DNA of 64,000 nucleotides from Colivicinus sp022776215 (GTDB lineage Bacteria; Bacillota_I; Bacilli_A; Erysipelotrichales; Erysipelotrichaceae): NCBI GenBank assembly GCA_022776215.1, contig JALFIR010000006.1, forward strand, positions 49,439-113,438, in the 5' to 3' direction. The translations under genes were made by a program, and so were the position numbers. The first letter of the stretch is position 1, and each line of letters begins with the position of its first letter. The notes below the pieces were generated by a model. That model was not told where the DNA came from and did no database searches. It saw only the letters and a list, made by a program, of their open reading frames with translations. Shown piece by piece: positions 6,555-16,326 of the stretch.

Positions 6555-7493
6555 ATGAACAAAACAAAAAAATTAACTACAGGAGCGATGTTGTTGGCAC
6601 TGATTGGTGCTTTTATGTTGATAGATAGACAATTGTCTTATGCCTTTACTTATTTTATTGTTTTGTTGATACCGGTGATTATTGCAGTTTATTGTTGCAT
6701 GTATTCAATGAAAGATGGCTATGTATTATGTGTTGGTGTTGTAGCTTTATCTATACTGTTTGGTTCTTTATATACTTATATGTATTTGCCTGCTTCAATC
6801 ATTACAGGCCTATGTATATCAGCAGCTATTAGAAAAGACTATGATCGTAGAAGAGTGATGTTAATTTCAATTGCAGTTTTTGTCTTGTCAGAACTTTTGA
6901 TTACTTTCTTGGTGTCACCTTTATTGGGTGTTAGTGTTGATACTCAATTGAAAGCTATGGAAATGACTTTTAATGAAATGTCTGATGTGGCTGGAGTTAG
7001 TGGGGCAATGAATGCAGTTGTTGGTAATTTAGGTACTTTCCTTCTTGTTGTCTTTATTTTCTCTACAATGTTGACTGGTGTTTTAGAAGGATACTTGATT
7101 AGTTTTATGACTGTTTTTGTCTTAAAGAGAATGAAGATTAAGAATATTGGCTACAATAGCGCAATGGATATCAAGATGCCTGAATGGTTAGCTTATGTGT
7201 TGTTTTTCTTTACAGCTTCTTTAATGTTTATGAATGTACCTATTTTAATGAAGAGTGAGTTTGTTAAATATAGCTTGATGTGCCTTGGTGTGTTCTCTTC
7301 TTTGATTTTATTTTATTATGGCTATTTGTTTATGATTATTTATTTAAAAAAGAAGGGCGGTAGGGTAAATATCTTTTTACTACTTCTAGCTATTTTTATT
7401 TTGATGCCATTTTCGTATATCATATTATTAGTAGTTGGTTTCTTGTATGGAAGCGGACCACTTAGAAGAAAATTAGAGAATGAAAAAGAATAG
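6555..7493 (+). CDS. yybS: YybS-family membrane protein (DUF2232)
   Basis: This 312-residue protein is mostly hydrophobic, with roughly eight membrane segments and a basic C-terminus. It sits directly before gdpP, rplI and dnaB, exactly where yybS lies in Bacillus, and its length fits DUF2232. The molecular role of the family is not established; an S-component-like transporter fold has been suggested by general resemblance. The ribosome binding site TAGGAGG is strong. Its last 14 bp overlap gdpP, so the two are translationally coupled. Confidence 0.8.
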   Translation: MNKTKKLTTGAMLLALIGAFMLIDRQLSYAFTYFIVLLIPVIIAVYCCMYSMKDGYVLCVGVVALSILFGSLYTYMYLPASIITGLCISAAIRKDYDRRRVMLISIAVFVLSELLITFLVSPLLGVSVDTQLKAMEMTFNEMSDVAGVSGAMNAVVGNLGTFLLVVFIFSTMLTGVLEGYLISFMTVFVLKRMKIKNIGYNSAMDIKMPEWLAYVLFFFTASLMFMNVPILMKSEFVKYSLMCLGVFSSLILFYYGYLFMIIYLKKKGGRVNIFLLLLAIFILMPFSYIILLVVGFLYGSGPLRRKLENEKE

Positions 7494-9450
7494 AAATTTT
7501 ATTATTACTGTTACTGTAGTTTATTTATTGTTATTAGTGACGCTTGTGGTAAATTATTTTATTTACCAAAAGTTTAATTTTTTAGCTGCCTCAATTGTAT
7601 TATTTTCCTTGGTTGTGACGATTGCGACATACTATTATTTTTCAATTTATCATCGCCAAATCACCGGCGATATTGAGACTAATCTTTCTTCTTCAATGAC
7701 AGAGGCTTTAAAACTAAGTCGTATTGGTATTCTTGTTTATAATGAGGATTATGAAATAACATGGTTATCATCATTGTTCAATGAAAAAGATATTAATCAT
7801 GTTGGTGATAAGATTCTTGTTTGGTTGCCTGAACTTAGAGACTTATTAAGTGGTAAGATAGCCAAGACAATTGTTGTGATTAATGATGATAAGTATGAAG
7901 TAAGTAAGAAAGATGATGCCTATGTCTTATTCTTCAATGATATTTCTAGAGAGTATGATTTAGAGAATGATGTTAATAATAGTGCCTATGTTTTGGGTAT
8001 TGTGAATTTTGATAACTATGATGAATTAACTTTGAATGAAAATGATATTTCTTTTATTAATACCAATATTAAAGTAGCTGTTGTTGAATACTTTAGGAAG
8101 TATGGTATTGTTTATAAGACTTTAAGAAATAATCGTTTGTTGCTGATTTTAAATAATTCCATTTATAAAAGATTGTTAGATGATCGTTTTTCTGTTTTGA
8201 ATACCGTTAGAAGAGAATCTAAGAATGGTGGCGTGGATGTTACTTTATCAATGTCTTTTGCCTATGGTAGTTATGATTTGATTGAATTAGATAAAGAGGC
8301 AACAAGTTTGATGGAAATTGCTCAAACAAGAGGTGGTGACCAGGTTGTTTCAAGAGAGATTGGTAAGGAAGCTAATTTCTATGGTGGTTCTTCAGAAGCT
8401 AAGGAAAGAGCTAGTAGAGTTAAGGTAAGAGTTGTTGCTAATACCGTTAGAAATCTAATTAATGGTGCTAGTAATGTTATTATCGTAGGACATAAGGATG
8501 CTGATGCGGACTGTATCGGTGCTGCTTTGACTATGAGTTATATTGTTTCTACGTTGGGCAAGAAGGCTTATGTAGTTACAAGAACTGGTGGCGTGGAGAC
8601 AATGATTAAGGATGTTATGGATAAGTATAGTAGCTTATTGAGTTCACGTCATAACTTCATTTCTGAGTCAGAGGGTTTGTCTTTAATGGATGAAGAAACT
8701 TTGGTTATCATGGTTGATCATCATTCTTTGTCTTTATGTAATAGCCCTAATATTTTAAAAGAATCTAAGAAGAATGTGATAATTGACCATCATCGTCGTA
8801 GTGCTGATTTGGATGTTGATGCCTTGTTTATATACATTGAGGCTGGTGCTAGTTCTACGGTTGAGATGAGTGTTGAAATGTTGCCATATTTTTCTAGAAA
8901 CTTAGATATTTCAAAGGAAGAGGCTAACATCTTATATATTGGCTTGTTGATTGATACTAATCATTTTAGAAATCGTAGTGATTCAAGAACTTTTGATGTC
9001 GCAAAGACTATTAAACAATTGGGTGCTAATTCAAATGAGTGTGAAATCTTGATTGAGGAGCCTTATGATATGTCTAAGAAGAGATATGAAATTATCGCCC
9101 ATGGCAAGAAGTATCATAACAATATTATGATCGCTTATATGGATGATGGTACTATTTATCCAAGGTCAATTGCTTCTCAAGCAGTTGATAGAATGGTTGA
9201 GATTAAGGAAATTAATGCAGCCTTTGTCTTATGCAAGATTAATAAGGATGAGGTGGCAATTTCAGCTAGAAGTGATGGTAATATCAATGTACAACTTATC
9301 TTAGAGAAGATGGGTGGTGGTGGCCATTTGACAGCTGCTGGTATGCAGGTTAGGGATGGTTCGTTAAGTGATATGTATGCTAATTTGGTAAAATGTATAG
9401 ATGAATATTTAGAAAGTGTGGAAGAAGATGAAAGTAATTCTATTGAGTGA
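7480..9450 (+). CDS. gdpP: Cyclic-di-AMP phosphodiesterase GdpP
   Basis: At 656 residues this matches GdpP (YybT) in length. The order is two TM helices (about 8-52), a degenerate PAS domain, a degenerate GGDEF domain, then DHH and DHHA1 domains. DHH signatures visible are VGHKDADADCIGAA, VDHH and IDHH; DHHA1 shows GGGGHLTAAGMQ. It hydrolyses c-di-AMP to pApA and so affects potassium balance, wall stress and beta-lactam tolerance. It overlaps yybS by 14 bp and rplI by 23 bp. Confidence 0.95.
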   Translation: MKKNRNFIITVTVVYLLLLVTLVVNYFIYQKFNFLAASIVLFSLVVTIATYYYFSIYHRQITGDIETNLSSSMTEALKLSRIGILVYNEDYEITWLSSLFNEKDINHVGDKILVWLPELRDLLSGKIAKTIVVINDDKYEVSKKDDAYVLFFNDISREYDLENDVNNSAYVLGIVNFDNYDELTLNENDISFINTNIKVAVVEYFRKYGIVYKTLRNNRLLLILNNSIYKRLLDDRFSVLNTVRRESKNGGVDVTLSMSFAYGSYDLIELDKEATSLMEIAQTRGGDQVVSREIGKEANFYGGSSEAKERASRVKVRVVANTVRNLINGASNVIIVGHKDADADCIGAALTMSYIVSTLGKKAYVVTRTGGVETMIKDVMDKYSSLLSSRHNFISESEGLSLMDEETLVIMVDHHSLSLCNSPNILKESKKNVIIDHHRRSADLDVDALFIYIEAGASSTVEMSVEMLPYFSRNLDISKEEANILYIGLLIDTNHFRNRSDSRTFDVAKTIKQLGANSNECEILIEEPYDMSKKRYEIIAHGKKYHNNIMIAYMDDGTIYPRSIASQAVDRMVEIKEINAAFVLCKINKDEVAISARSDGNINVQLILEKMGGGGHLTAAGMQVRDGSLSDMYANLVKCIDEYLESVEEDESNSIE

Positions 9451-9868
9451 TGTAAAAAAAGTTGGTAAGAAGGGTGAAGTTAAGGAAGTTTCTGATGGTT
9501 ATGCAAGAAATTTCTTGATCGCTAGAGGTTTAGCTGTTGTTGCTAGTGAGGGTGCTAATAAGGTTTTAGCTAAGCAAAATGAAGAGAAGGCTAAGGAAGA
9601 TGAAGCAAATAGACAAGCAGCTTTAGCTTTAAAGGAAAAACTTGAGGCGATGGAATTTGATTTCAAAGTTAAGGCTAATAATGGACATGTTTCTGGTTCT
9701 GTTTCTACTAAGGAAATTTGCGATGAATTAAAGAAGCATGGTATTGAAGTAGATAAGCGTAAGTTTATTGATAAGGATCCAGTTAAGACCCTAGGTTTTT
9801 CACATGTTAAGGTTGAATTATATAAGGGTGTAGTAGGTACAATTAGAGTTAAGTTAGTTGAGGAATAA
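9428..9868 (+). CDS. rplI: 50S ribosomal protein L9
   Basis: This 146-residue L9 begins MKVILLSDVKKVGKKGE, the usual rRNA-binding N-domain. A long central helix (about 40-75) and the C-domain with GHVSGSV follow. I use the ATG at 9428; an in-frame ATG at 9416 would add four residues not found in L9. It is translated from within the last codons of gdpP (23-bp overlap) and ends 1 bp before dnaB. Confidence 0.96.
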   Translation: MKVILLSDVKKVGKKGEVKEVSDGYARNFLIARGLAVVASEGANKVLAKQNEEKAKEDEANRQAALALKEKLEAMEFDFKVKANNGHVSGSVSTKEICDELKKHGIEVDKRKFIDKDPVKTLGFSHVKVELYKGVVGTIRVKLVEE

Positions 9869-9869
9869 G

Positions 9870-11207
9870 ATGAGCCAAAAAACAATTCCCTATAGTCTTG
9901 AAGCAGAACAATCACTTCTAGGTAATATATTAGTTTTCAAAAATACAATTAGAGAATGTATTGAGGCTGATGTAACAAGTGATGATTTTTACTTGGATAA
10001 GCATCGTCGCATTTATAATATTTGTTCAAGTATGTTTGAAAATAGGGAGACTATCGATACTATTTCTTTGGGTAATAAGTTAAGAGACTATAACTATCTT
10101 GATACGATTGGTGGTCTTGATTATTTATTGAGTTTGACTGATTCAACAATCGATCGTACTAATACTAAGGAATATATTCGTATTATTAAGAATAAGTCAC
10201 TAGCAAGACGTATTATTAAGGCCGGTGAGGAGATTGCTAGTGATGGTTATGATGGTCAAGCTAGCATTGATACGGTTTTAGAGAATGCAGAGAAGAAGAT
10301 TTTAGATATTACAAGAAGTAGAACAGATTCTGAATTTAAGCCTAGTAGTGAGGTTTTTGAGGCTGCGGTTAAAAAGATTGAGGCTATAGAGAAGGCTGGT
10401 TCTACTATAACTGGTGTTAAGACTCGCTTTTCTCAATTAGATTCAATGACAGCAGGTCTTCAAAAGAGTGACATGATTATCTTAGCGGCTCGTCCAAGTA
10501 TGGGTAAGTCTGCTTTAGCTTTAAATATTGCGCTAAATTCAGCTATGGTTTCAAGTGGTGCTTGTGCTATTTTCTCACTAGAAATGCCATGTGAACAGTT
10601 GGCTAATCGTATGTTGTCTGCTAAGGCTAAGGTTGATGGCCAAAAGATTAGAAAAGGTCAATTGAATGAGGCTGAGTGGATTAAGATTAAAGAAGCAGAA
10701 CAGGAATTAAAACGTCAAAAGATTTTCTTTGATGATACTCCTGGTATTAAGATTTCTGATATGAATGCGAAGTGCCGTAAGCTTAAAGAGGATTATGGTT
10801 TATATTTGATTATTATCGACTATATTCAGTTAATCCAATCAAATACTAAGTCTGAGTCAAGACAACAAGAAGTGTCTGATATTTCACGTAAGATTAAGGC
10901 TATGGCCCGTGAATTAGATGTGCCTATTATTGCTTTGTCACAGTTGTCACGTTCGGTTGAATCAAGAAATGATAAGCGACCAATGTTGTCGGATTTAAGA
11001 GAATCTGGTGCGATTGAGCAGGATGCTGATATGGTTATGTTCATTTATCGTGAAGATTATTACAAAAAGGATGAAGAACGTAATGAAAAGCGTGAGGATG
11101 TTGAATTAATTGTGGCTAAGCATCGTAATGGCCCTATTGGTACTGTTAAGTTGGCTTTTGAGAAGGATATTAATGCGTTCTATTCTATTTCAAATAGTGA
11201 AGAGTAA
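9870..11207 (+). CDS. dnaB: Replicative DNA helicase
   Basis: This 445-residue hexameric fork helicase (called DnaC in Bacillus) has the N-terminal domain (about 1-100, IPYSLEAEQSLLG) and the RecA-like motor with Walker A RPSMGKSALA, Walker B IIIDYIQLI and the DLRESGAIEQDADMV sensor region. The C-terminus AKHRNGPIGTV is typical. The start is the ATG at 9870, preceded by GAGG at 9860; the upstream TTG at 9858 overlaps that ribosome binding site. It shares 1 nt with the next gene. Confidence 0.95.
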   Translation: MSQKTIPYSLEAEQSLLGNILVFKNTIRECIEADVTSDDFYLDKHRRIYNICSSMFENRETIDTISLGNKLRDYNYLDTIGGLDYLLSLTDSTIDRTNTKEYIRIIKNKSLARRIIKAGEEIASDGYDGQASIDTVLENAEKKILDITRSRTDSEFKPSSEVFEAAVKKIEAIEKAGSTITGVKTRFSQLDSMTAGLQKSDMIILAARPSMGKSALALNIALNSAMVSSGACAIFSLEMPCEQLANRMLSAKAKVDGQKIRKGQLNEAEWIKIKEAEQELKRQKIFFDDTPGIKISDMNAKCRKLKEDYGLYLIIIDYIQLIQSNTKSESRQQEVSDISRKIKAMARELDVPIIALSQLSRSVESRNDKRPMLSDLRESGAIEQDADMVMFIYREDYYKKDEERNEKREDVELIVAKHRNGPIGTVKLAFEKDINAFYSISNSEE

Positions 11208-12733
11208 TGAAAAAATATATTATTGGAGTAATAGTTAGTATAGTTTTAAGTGTTGCCATTGTCATGGGAATTCCTTATTTATTGGATGAAAATAAGGTTG
11301 AGGGTGAGAATTTTTCTATTGAGTCGCTTGTCAATCAAAATGCGGTTTTAGGCAATGATGTTAATACTTATAACTATTTATATTATCAGGGTAAACTTGT
11401 TGGGGTTATTACAAGTCTTGATACTTTTTATAGTGAGATAAACAACGAATATCAAAAGTATGTGGATAAGTTTCCTAATACATCTTTGGGTTTAAGTGAA
11501 GATTTGTTGCTTACCAAGGAAAAGACTTTCAACAAGTATGAGAATAAAGATAACGAGATTGTTTCTTATTTAATTGACAATGATTTGTTAGGCGTTAAGA
11601 CTACAGCTATTGAATTTTCAACTAGCGAAGGTGTTTATGATGTTATTTATGTAAGCGATCTTGAAATGTTTTACCAGGCAAGAGATACTTTCTTGAAGAA
11701 TTTTGTAAGTGATGAGTCTTTTCAAAAGATTGCCAAGGGTGAAACAGTGGCTGAGCCAACTGATTTTGGTACCGTTGATATGAATGTAAAGATTGAGGAG
11801 ACAATAACTTATTCAAGTTCTTTTATGGCTCCTGGTAATATCTTTACAAGTTTTGATGAAATCTATGATTATTTGTGTTATGGCCGAAACAGTGAGAAAC
11901 AGTATTATGTTACTGAAGAAGGAGATACTCTTCGTGGTATTGGTTATCGTTTTAAGAATATGTCACCTAAGCAGCTAATGCTTATTAATCGTGATGTTAT
12001 TTTTTCAACCGACCAAGTTTTGACGCCTGGTATGAGCATTAATGTGACTTATTTTTCTAGTCCTATTAATGTTGTCGTTACTAAGGATCGTTTAGCTTCT
12101 GAGGTAGTTACTCCTGAGTCTCCTAATTATGTTAAGGATGCAACTCTTGAGTCAGGTACTACTATTATTGAGACTGAAGAAAGCAATGGTCTTAAGAATG
12201 TCTTGTATCAAGAGACTTGGGTAAATGGTGTCTTACAAACTGGTAGTGTTAAGTCTAGTAATGTGGTTAGACAGCCAATTCAGGGTGTTATTAAGGTTGG
12301 TACAGCAAGAAAAGCTGATGTTGGTACTGGTAACTATGTATGGCCTGTTGATAATCCTAAGATTACTTGTGGTTGGGGTTGTTACTATATTCCAGGTATT
12401 GGTTCTCATATGGGCACTGACTTTGTCAATCAGTATGAGCGTTATGGTAATGTTTATGCGGCTGATACTGGTATAGTTGAAACTGCTAGCTATAATGGCA
12501 TTGATGGTAACTTTGTGGTTATTGACCATCAAAACGGTTATAAAACACATTATGGCCATATGTCGAAGATTATAGTTAGTGCTGGTCAGGTTGTAAGTAG
12601 AGGTGAACAAATTGGTGTAATGGGTTCTACTGGTTATGCGTTTGGTGTTCATACTCACTTCCACTTTATTGTTGATGGGCATTTGACTGATGCATGTACG
12701 ATAATGGATTGTACACAGGTTCCTTGGAGTTAA
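11207..12733 (+). CDS. Membrane-anchored M23 peptidase with LysM and G5 domains
   Basis: This 508-residue cell-wall enzyme has an N-terminal signal anchor (about 5-24). A long spacer domain follows, then LysM (about 229-282, YYVTEEGDTLRG...), a G5-like beta domain (about 283-370), and a C-terminal M23 metalloendopeptidase. The M23 zinc motifs are HMGTD and HTHFHF, with HYGHMS between. It should cut peptidoglycan cross-bridges outside the membrane. Start and dnaB stop overlap as TAATG, so it is coupled to the replisome operon. The exact bond cut is unknown. Confidence 0.88.
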   Translation: MKKYIIGVIVSIVLSVAIVMGIPYLLDENKVEGENFSIESLVNQNAVLGNDVNTYNYLYYQGKLVGVITSLDTFYSEINNEYQKYVDKFPNTSLGLSEDLLLTKEKTFNKYENKDNEIVSYLIDNDLLGVKTTAIEFSTSEGVYDVIYVSDLEMFYQARDTFLKNFVSDESFQKIAKGETVAEPTDFGTVDMNVKIEETITYSSSFMAPGNIFTSFDEIYDYLCYGRNSEKQYYVTEEGDTLRGIGYRFKNMSPKQLMLINRDVIFSTDQVLTPGMSINVTYFSSPINVVVTKDRLASEVVTPESPNYVKDATLESGTTIIETEESNGLKNVLYQETWVNGVLQTGSVKSSNVVRQPIQGVIKVGTARKADVGTGNYVWPVDNPKITCGWGCYYIPGIGSHMGTDFVNQYERYGNVYAADTGIVETASYNGIDGNFVVIDHQNGYKTHYGHMSKIIVSAGQVVSRGEQIGVMGSTGYAFGVHTHFHFIVDGHLTDACTIMDCTQVPWS

Positions 12734-12734
12734 T

Positions 12735-13778
12735 ATGCGAAAGAATGTAATAATTTGTCTTTTTTCTATCACTTTTATTTGGCTATTGATAGTTAGTTCT
12801 ATTGCTATTTCAAATAACAACAATGATAGTAATGGTACTAATATCGAAGAAGTTAGGGTTACTGGTTTTTCTACTGATTTTAGTGAAGTTATAAAAAATG
12901 CTAAGTCTTCTATGGTGGCAGTTGAACAAAATGGCAAGGTATCAAGTGGTTTTATTTACAAGAAAAAAGATGATTTAGTTTATGTAGCTACTTCTTTTCA
13001 CGGGATAAGTGAAAGTGAAAATGCTAATGTTACTTTTAATAATGGCGTTAAGGTAAATGGCAAGGTATATGGCAGCGATTTGTTTGCGGATGTAGCCTTG
13101 CTTGAATGTGATTTTCCATTCGATGTCCAAGAATTAAAGTTTGGCGATAGTACATTATTAAAAGATGGTGAATTTGTTCTTAGCATTGGCACTAATAATT
13201 CTATGGATTATGCTTTTTCTAACAAGTTTGGAATGGTTTCTAAGAATTATCAGGAAATCAAGAATCAGATATCTTTTAATGAAGAAAATTATGAATATTA
13301 TCTAGGTTTGATTCAATTAAGTGGTGATTTCACTTCAGGGTATAGTGGTGCTCCTGTACTTAATATGAATGGCGAACTAGTTGGTAGCATTTTGATGCAG
13401 GATGATGATATCACTTTTGCGTTAACCGGTGATGAACTTAAAAAAGTCTTAGATTGTTTATATAATAACTTATCTTATAGACGTGTTAATTTTGGGTTTA
13501 AGGGTAAGTATATTAAAGACTTAGAGAATTATGAAGTTAATAGTTTGAATATCAATGTTGATTTAAGTGACGGTTATTATGTTAGTGAAGTGTTGCCTTT
13601 TAGTTTCGCTTCTAAAATAGGTATTCTTAAGGCTGATGTTATTACAAAGATTAATGATGTAAAACTAGTTGATAGTAATTCTTTGTTGAGTTTGATGTAT
13701 TCTGAAGAATTAAATTTTACTTTTGAGATTATAAGAAATGGTGAAAAGATCAAGTTACAGGGAGTAATAGATGCTTAA
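12735..13778 (+). CDS. HtrA-like membrane serine protease with PDZ domain
   Basis: This 347-residue protein has an N-terminal TM anchor (about 7-27), a trypsin-like domain and one PDZ domain (about 255-345). The triad is visible as His89 (TSFHG), Asp119 (ADVAL) and Ser204 (SGYSGAPVLN). The motif around Ser is SGA and not the usual SGG, so activity is likely but not certain. HtrA proteases degrade or refold damaged exported proteins. It sits just before rlmH, as htrC/yyxA does in Bacillus. It starts 1 bp after the M23 gene and overlaps rlmH by 8 bp. Confidence 0.85.
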   Translation: MRKNVIICLFSITFIWLLIVSSIAISNNNNDSNGTNIEEVRVTGFSTDFSEVIKNAKSSMVAVEQNGKVSSGFIYKKKDDLVYVATSFHGISESENANVTFNNGVKVNGKVYGSDLFADVALLECDFPFDVQELKFGDSTLLKDGEFVLSIGTNNSMDYAFSNKFGMVSKNYQEIKNQISFNEENYEYYLGLIQLSGDFTSGYSGAPVLNMNGELVGSILMQDDDITFALTGDELKKVLDCLYNNLSYRRVNFGFKGKYIKDLENYEVNSLNINVDLSDGYYVSEVLPFSFASKIGILKADVITKINDVKLVDSNSLLSLMYSEELNFTFEIIRNGEKIKLQGVIDA

Positions 13779-14229
13779 GCTTATTTGCGTTGGCAGGGTT
13801 AAGGATGCTTCACTTAAGGCTTTGATTGATGATTATCAAAAGAGAATTCAAAAGTATCATAAGTTAGAGATAACTGAAGTTAAGGATGAACCAATTAGAG
13901 ATAATGAAAAGGAAGTTCTTGATATTGAAGCTTCTAGAATTATGTCTAAGATAGATAAGGATGATTATGTAATTCTTTTGGATTTACATGGTGAGCCTTT
14001 GGATTCTGTGTCTTTTGCGAAGAAAATAGATAAGTTGTTTGTGTCTTATTCAAAAATTACTTTTGTGATAGGTGGTTCTTTGGGCTTGGGAGAAGAAGTT
14101 AGGAAGCGTGCTAATTATAGGTTGAAACTTTCTGATATGACCTTCTTGCATCAAATGACGCGTCTTATTATTCTTGAACAAATTTATCGTTGTTTTAAGA
14201 TTTTAAATCATGAAACTTATCATAAATAA
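13771..14229 (+). CDS. rlmH: 23S rRNA pseudouridine-1915 N3-methyltransferase
   Basis: This 152-residue SPOUT methyltransferase (family usual length about 159) shows the trefoil-knot SAM site VIGGSLGLGEEV and the C-terminal LKLSDMTFLHQMTRLIILEQ. It methylates pseudouridine 1915 in helix 69 of 23S rRNA on assembled ribosomes. It is the last gene of the run that begins at yybS and overlaps the protease gene by 8 bp. Confidence 0.95.
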   Translation: MLKLICVGRVKDASLKALIDDYQKRIQKYHKLEITEVKDEPIRDNEKEVLDIEASRIMSKIDKDDYVILLDLHGEPLDSVSFAKKIDKLFVSYSKITFVIGGSLGLGEEVRKRANYRLKLSDMTFLHQMTRLIILEQIYRCFKILNHETYHK

Positions 14230-14240
14230 TCTAAAAACTA

Positions 14241-14269
14241 TTGTAAAGCGCTTTCTCAAGATTTAAAAT
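14241..14269 (+). promoter_or_regulatory. ptsH promoter with cre-like CcpA site
   Basis: A -35 TTGTAA (14241-14246), a 17-bp spacer and a -10 TAAAAT (14264-14269) precede ptsH. The palindromic core AAAGCGCTTT within 14243-14256 matches the CcpA cre core at about 11 of 14 positions and overlaps the -35 and spacer. Carbon catabolite repression of ptsH is therefore plausible. Confidence 0.55.
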
Positions 14270-14300
14270 AGAGGTAATTGAAAAGGAGATTTTTTTTAAA

Positions 14301-14567
14301 ATGAAAGAAATTAGTGTATTAGTTGTAGATCCAGTTGGTCTTCACGCTCGTCCTGCTACTGTAGCTGTTAATGCTGCTAGCAAGTTCAAGAGCGAAGTTA
14401 AGGTTGCTTATAATGGCAAGACTGTTAATATGAAGTCAATAATGGGTGTTATGTCTTTAGGTATCCCTACTCAATCAGAGATTACAATCAGCTGTGATGG
14501 TGAGGATGAAGAAGAAGCTATCAAGCAAATCGAAGATATTTTGAAGGCTCAAAAGGTTATAGCTTAA
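14301..14567 (+). CDS. ptsH: Phosphocarrier protein HPr
   Basis: At 88 residues this is a normal HPr. The PTS phosphorylation site His15 lies in GLHARPA. The regulatory Ser46 (KSIMGVMSLG) is the site for HPr kinase in Firmicutes, where HPr(Ser-P) is the CcpA corepressor. It passes phosphate from Enzyme I to sugar-specific EIIA proteins. The ribosome binding site AAGGAG is strong. No ptsI follows; a terminator closes it as a single-gene unit, which is unusual compared with ptsHI operons. Confidence 0.97.
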   Translation: MKEISVLVVDPVGLHARPATVAVNAASKFKSEVKVAYNGKTVNMKSIMGVMSLGIPTQSEITISCDGEDEEEAIKQIEDILKAQKVIA

Positions 14568-14596
14568 TCTAAACTAATAATAAAGAATAATTATGA

Positions 14597-14624
14597 ATAG
14601 AGAAGCTGATGCTTCTCTATTTTA
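14597..14624 (+). terminator. Terminator after ptsH
   Basis: A perfect 10-bp stem ATAGAGAAGC/GCTTCTCTAT with loop TGAT and a TTTT tail. Confidence 0.85.
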
Positions 14625-14643
14625 AAACTAGAAGGGAATGAAT

Positions 14644-16326
14644 ATGTCATATAAAGATACTTATAATAATTGGTTGAATCATCCTAATTTAGATGCAAAG
14701 TCTAGAGAAGAAATGTTGAAGATGTCTGAGAAGGATATCGAGAATGCTTTTTATACAAATATTAAGTTTGGTACTGCAGGTATGCGTGGTGTCATGGGTG
14801 TAGGTACTGATCGCATTAATATTTATACAATTAGAAAGGCTACTTTAGGTTTTGCGAATTATTTAAATGCTAATAATAAAGATGGCGTCGCAATTGGCTA
14901 TGATAATCGTCATAATTCAAAGGATTATGCTTATGATTGTGCTGCTCTTTTAGCTAGTAAGGGAATTAAGACTTACTTATTCGATTCATTAAGACCTACT
15001 CCTGAATTGTCTTTTGCGACTAGATATTTTAAGTGTGATGGCGGTATTATGATTACTGCTTCTCATAATCCTAAACAATATAATGGTTATAAATTATATG
15101 ATGAGACTGGCTGTCAACTTATTCCTGAGCTAGCTGAGAAGGTTACTGCTGAGGTTAATAAGATTGATGATCCACTTTCTATTACAATTGGTGATTATGA
15201 TAAGTCTTTAATTAATATTGTTAATACTGAAGTTGATGAAGCTTACTATAAGGAAGTGATGAGCATTTCTTTAAGAAAGGATCTTCCTAATAAAGATAAA
15301 CTTAAGATTGTTTTCTCTCCTGAACATGGTGCAAGTAATATTCCAGTTAGAGAAACTTTAAAGAGAGCTGGTTTTGATGTTTATGTAGTGGAAGAACAAG
15401 CTATTCCTGATGGTGATTTCCCTAATACTAAGACTCCAAATCCTGAGGAAGCAGGTGCTTATGAGGGCGTTCTTGAATTGGCTAGAAAGCTTGATGCGGA
15501 CTTATTGTTAGTTTGTGATCCTGATGGCGATAGAATGGGTGTAGGCGTTAAAAAGGATGACGATTATCATATATTTAATGGTAATCAAACTGGTGCTCTT
15601 CTTCTTGAATATATCTTAAGTACAAGAAAAGAATTAGGCATGGAAGTTGATCACCCTGTTATGTTTAATACAATTGTTACTAGTGATATCGGTGAGGCTG
15701 TCGCAAACTACTATGGTGTAGAGTGTGAGAAGACTTTGACTGGTTTCAAGTTTATTGGCAATAAGGTTAAGAAGTATGAAGAGAGTGGTAAGAAGACTTA
15801 TGTCTTTGGTTATGAAGAATCTTATGGCTCTTTGATTAAACCATTTGTTAGAGATAAGGATGCTACTCAGGCTTGTATGATGTTGGCTGAAGAAGCTGTT
15901 TATTATCATAATCAAGGTAAGACATTGTATGATGTTTTATTAGGCATTTTTGATAAGGTTGGTGCATATTATGATGCTCAAATGTCTATTATGCTTCCAG
16001 GTGCTGATGGAGCTGAGAAGTTAGCTGCTATTATGAAGAATATTCGTGAAAATCCATTTAGCATTGATGGCTATAAAACTGTTAAGATTGAGGATTATAA
16101 GACTCAAAAAACTACTTACAGTGATGGTAGAGTAGAGGATTTAACGGGTTTTGATGTTACTGATGCGATTAAGTATTACTTAGAAGATGGCTCATTTATC
16201 GCTATTAGACCTAGTGGTACAGAGCCTAAGTGTAAGATTTATTTATCTACTAAGGATGCTACTTATGATGCTGCTGTTAAGAAGTGTGATGATTTCAAGA
16301 AGATCATGAGTGAAATTATTAAGTAA
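14644..16326 (+). CDS. Phosphoglucomutase/phosphomannomutase (alpha-D-phosphohexomutase)
   Basis: This 560-residue enzyme of the PgcA/PGM2-like branch interconverts hexose 1- and 6-phosphates. The phosphoserine is Ser140 in MITASHNPKQYNGYK. The metal-binding loop is DPDGDRMG, the sugar-binding loop is GYEESYG and the phosphate loop is RPSGTEPK. The start is the ATG at 14644, because GAAGGGA at 14631-14637 sits 6 nt before it; the ATG at 14638 directly abuts that site. It probably feeds UDP-glucose and glycolipid or wall precursor synthesis. It shares 1 nt (TAATG) with the next gene. Confidence 0.93.
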   Translation: MSYKDTYNNWLNHPNLDAKSREEMLKMSEKDIENAFYTNIKFGTAGMRGVMGVGTDRINIYTIRKATLGFANYLNANNKDGVAIGYDNRHNSKDYAYDCAALLASKGIKTYLFDSLRPTPELSFATRYFKCDGGIMITASHNPKQYNGYKLYDETGCQLIPELAEKVTAEVNKIDDPLSITIGDYDKSLINIVNTEVDEAYYKEVMSISLRKDLPNKDKLKIVFSPEHGASNIPVRETLKRAGFDVYVVEEQAIPDGDFPNTKTPNPEEAGAYEGVLELARKLDADLLLVCDPDGDRMGVGVKKDDDYHIFNGNQTGALLLEYILSTRKELGMEVDHPVMFNTIVTSDIGEAVANYYGVECEKTLTGFKFIGNKVKKYEESGKKTYVFGYEESYGSLIKPFVRDKDATQACMMLAEEAVYYHNQGKTLYDVLLGIFDKVGAYYDAQMSIMLPGADGAEKLAAIMKNIRENPFSIDGYKTVKIEDYKTQKTTYSDGRVEDLTGFDVTDAIKYYLEDGSFIAIRPSGTEPKCKIYLSTKDATYDAAVKKCDDFKKIMSEIIK

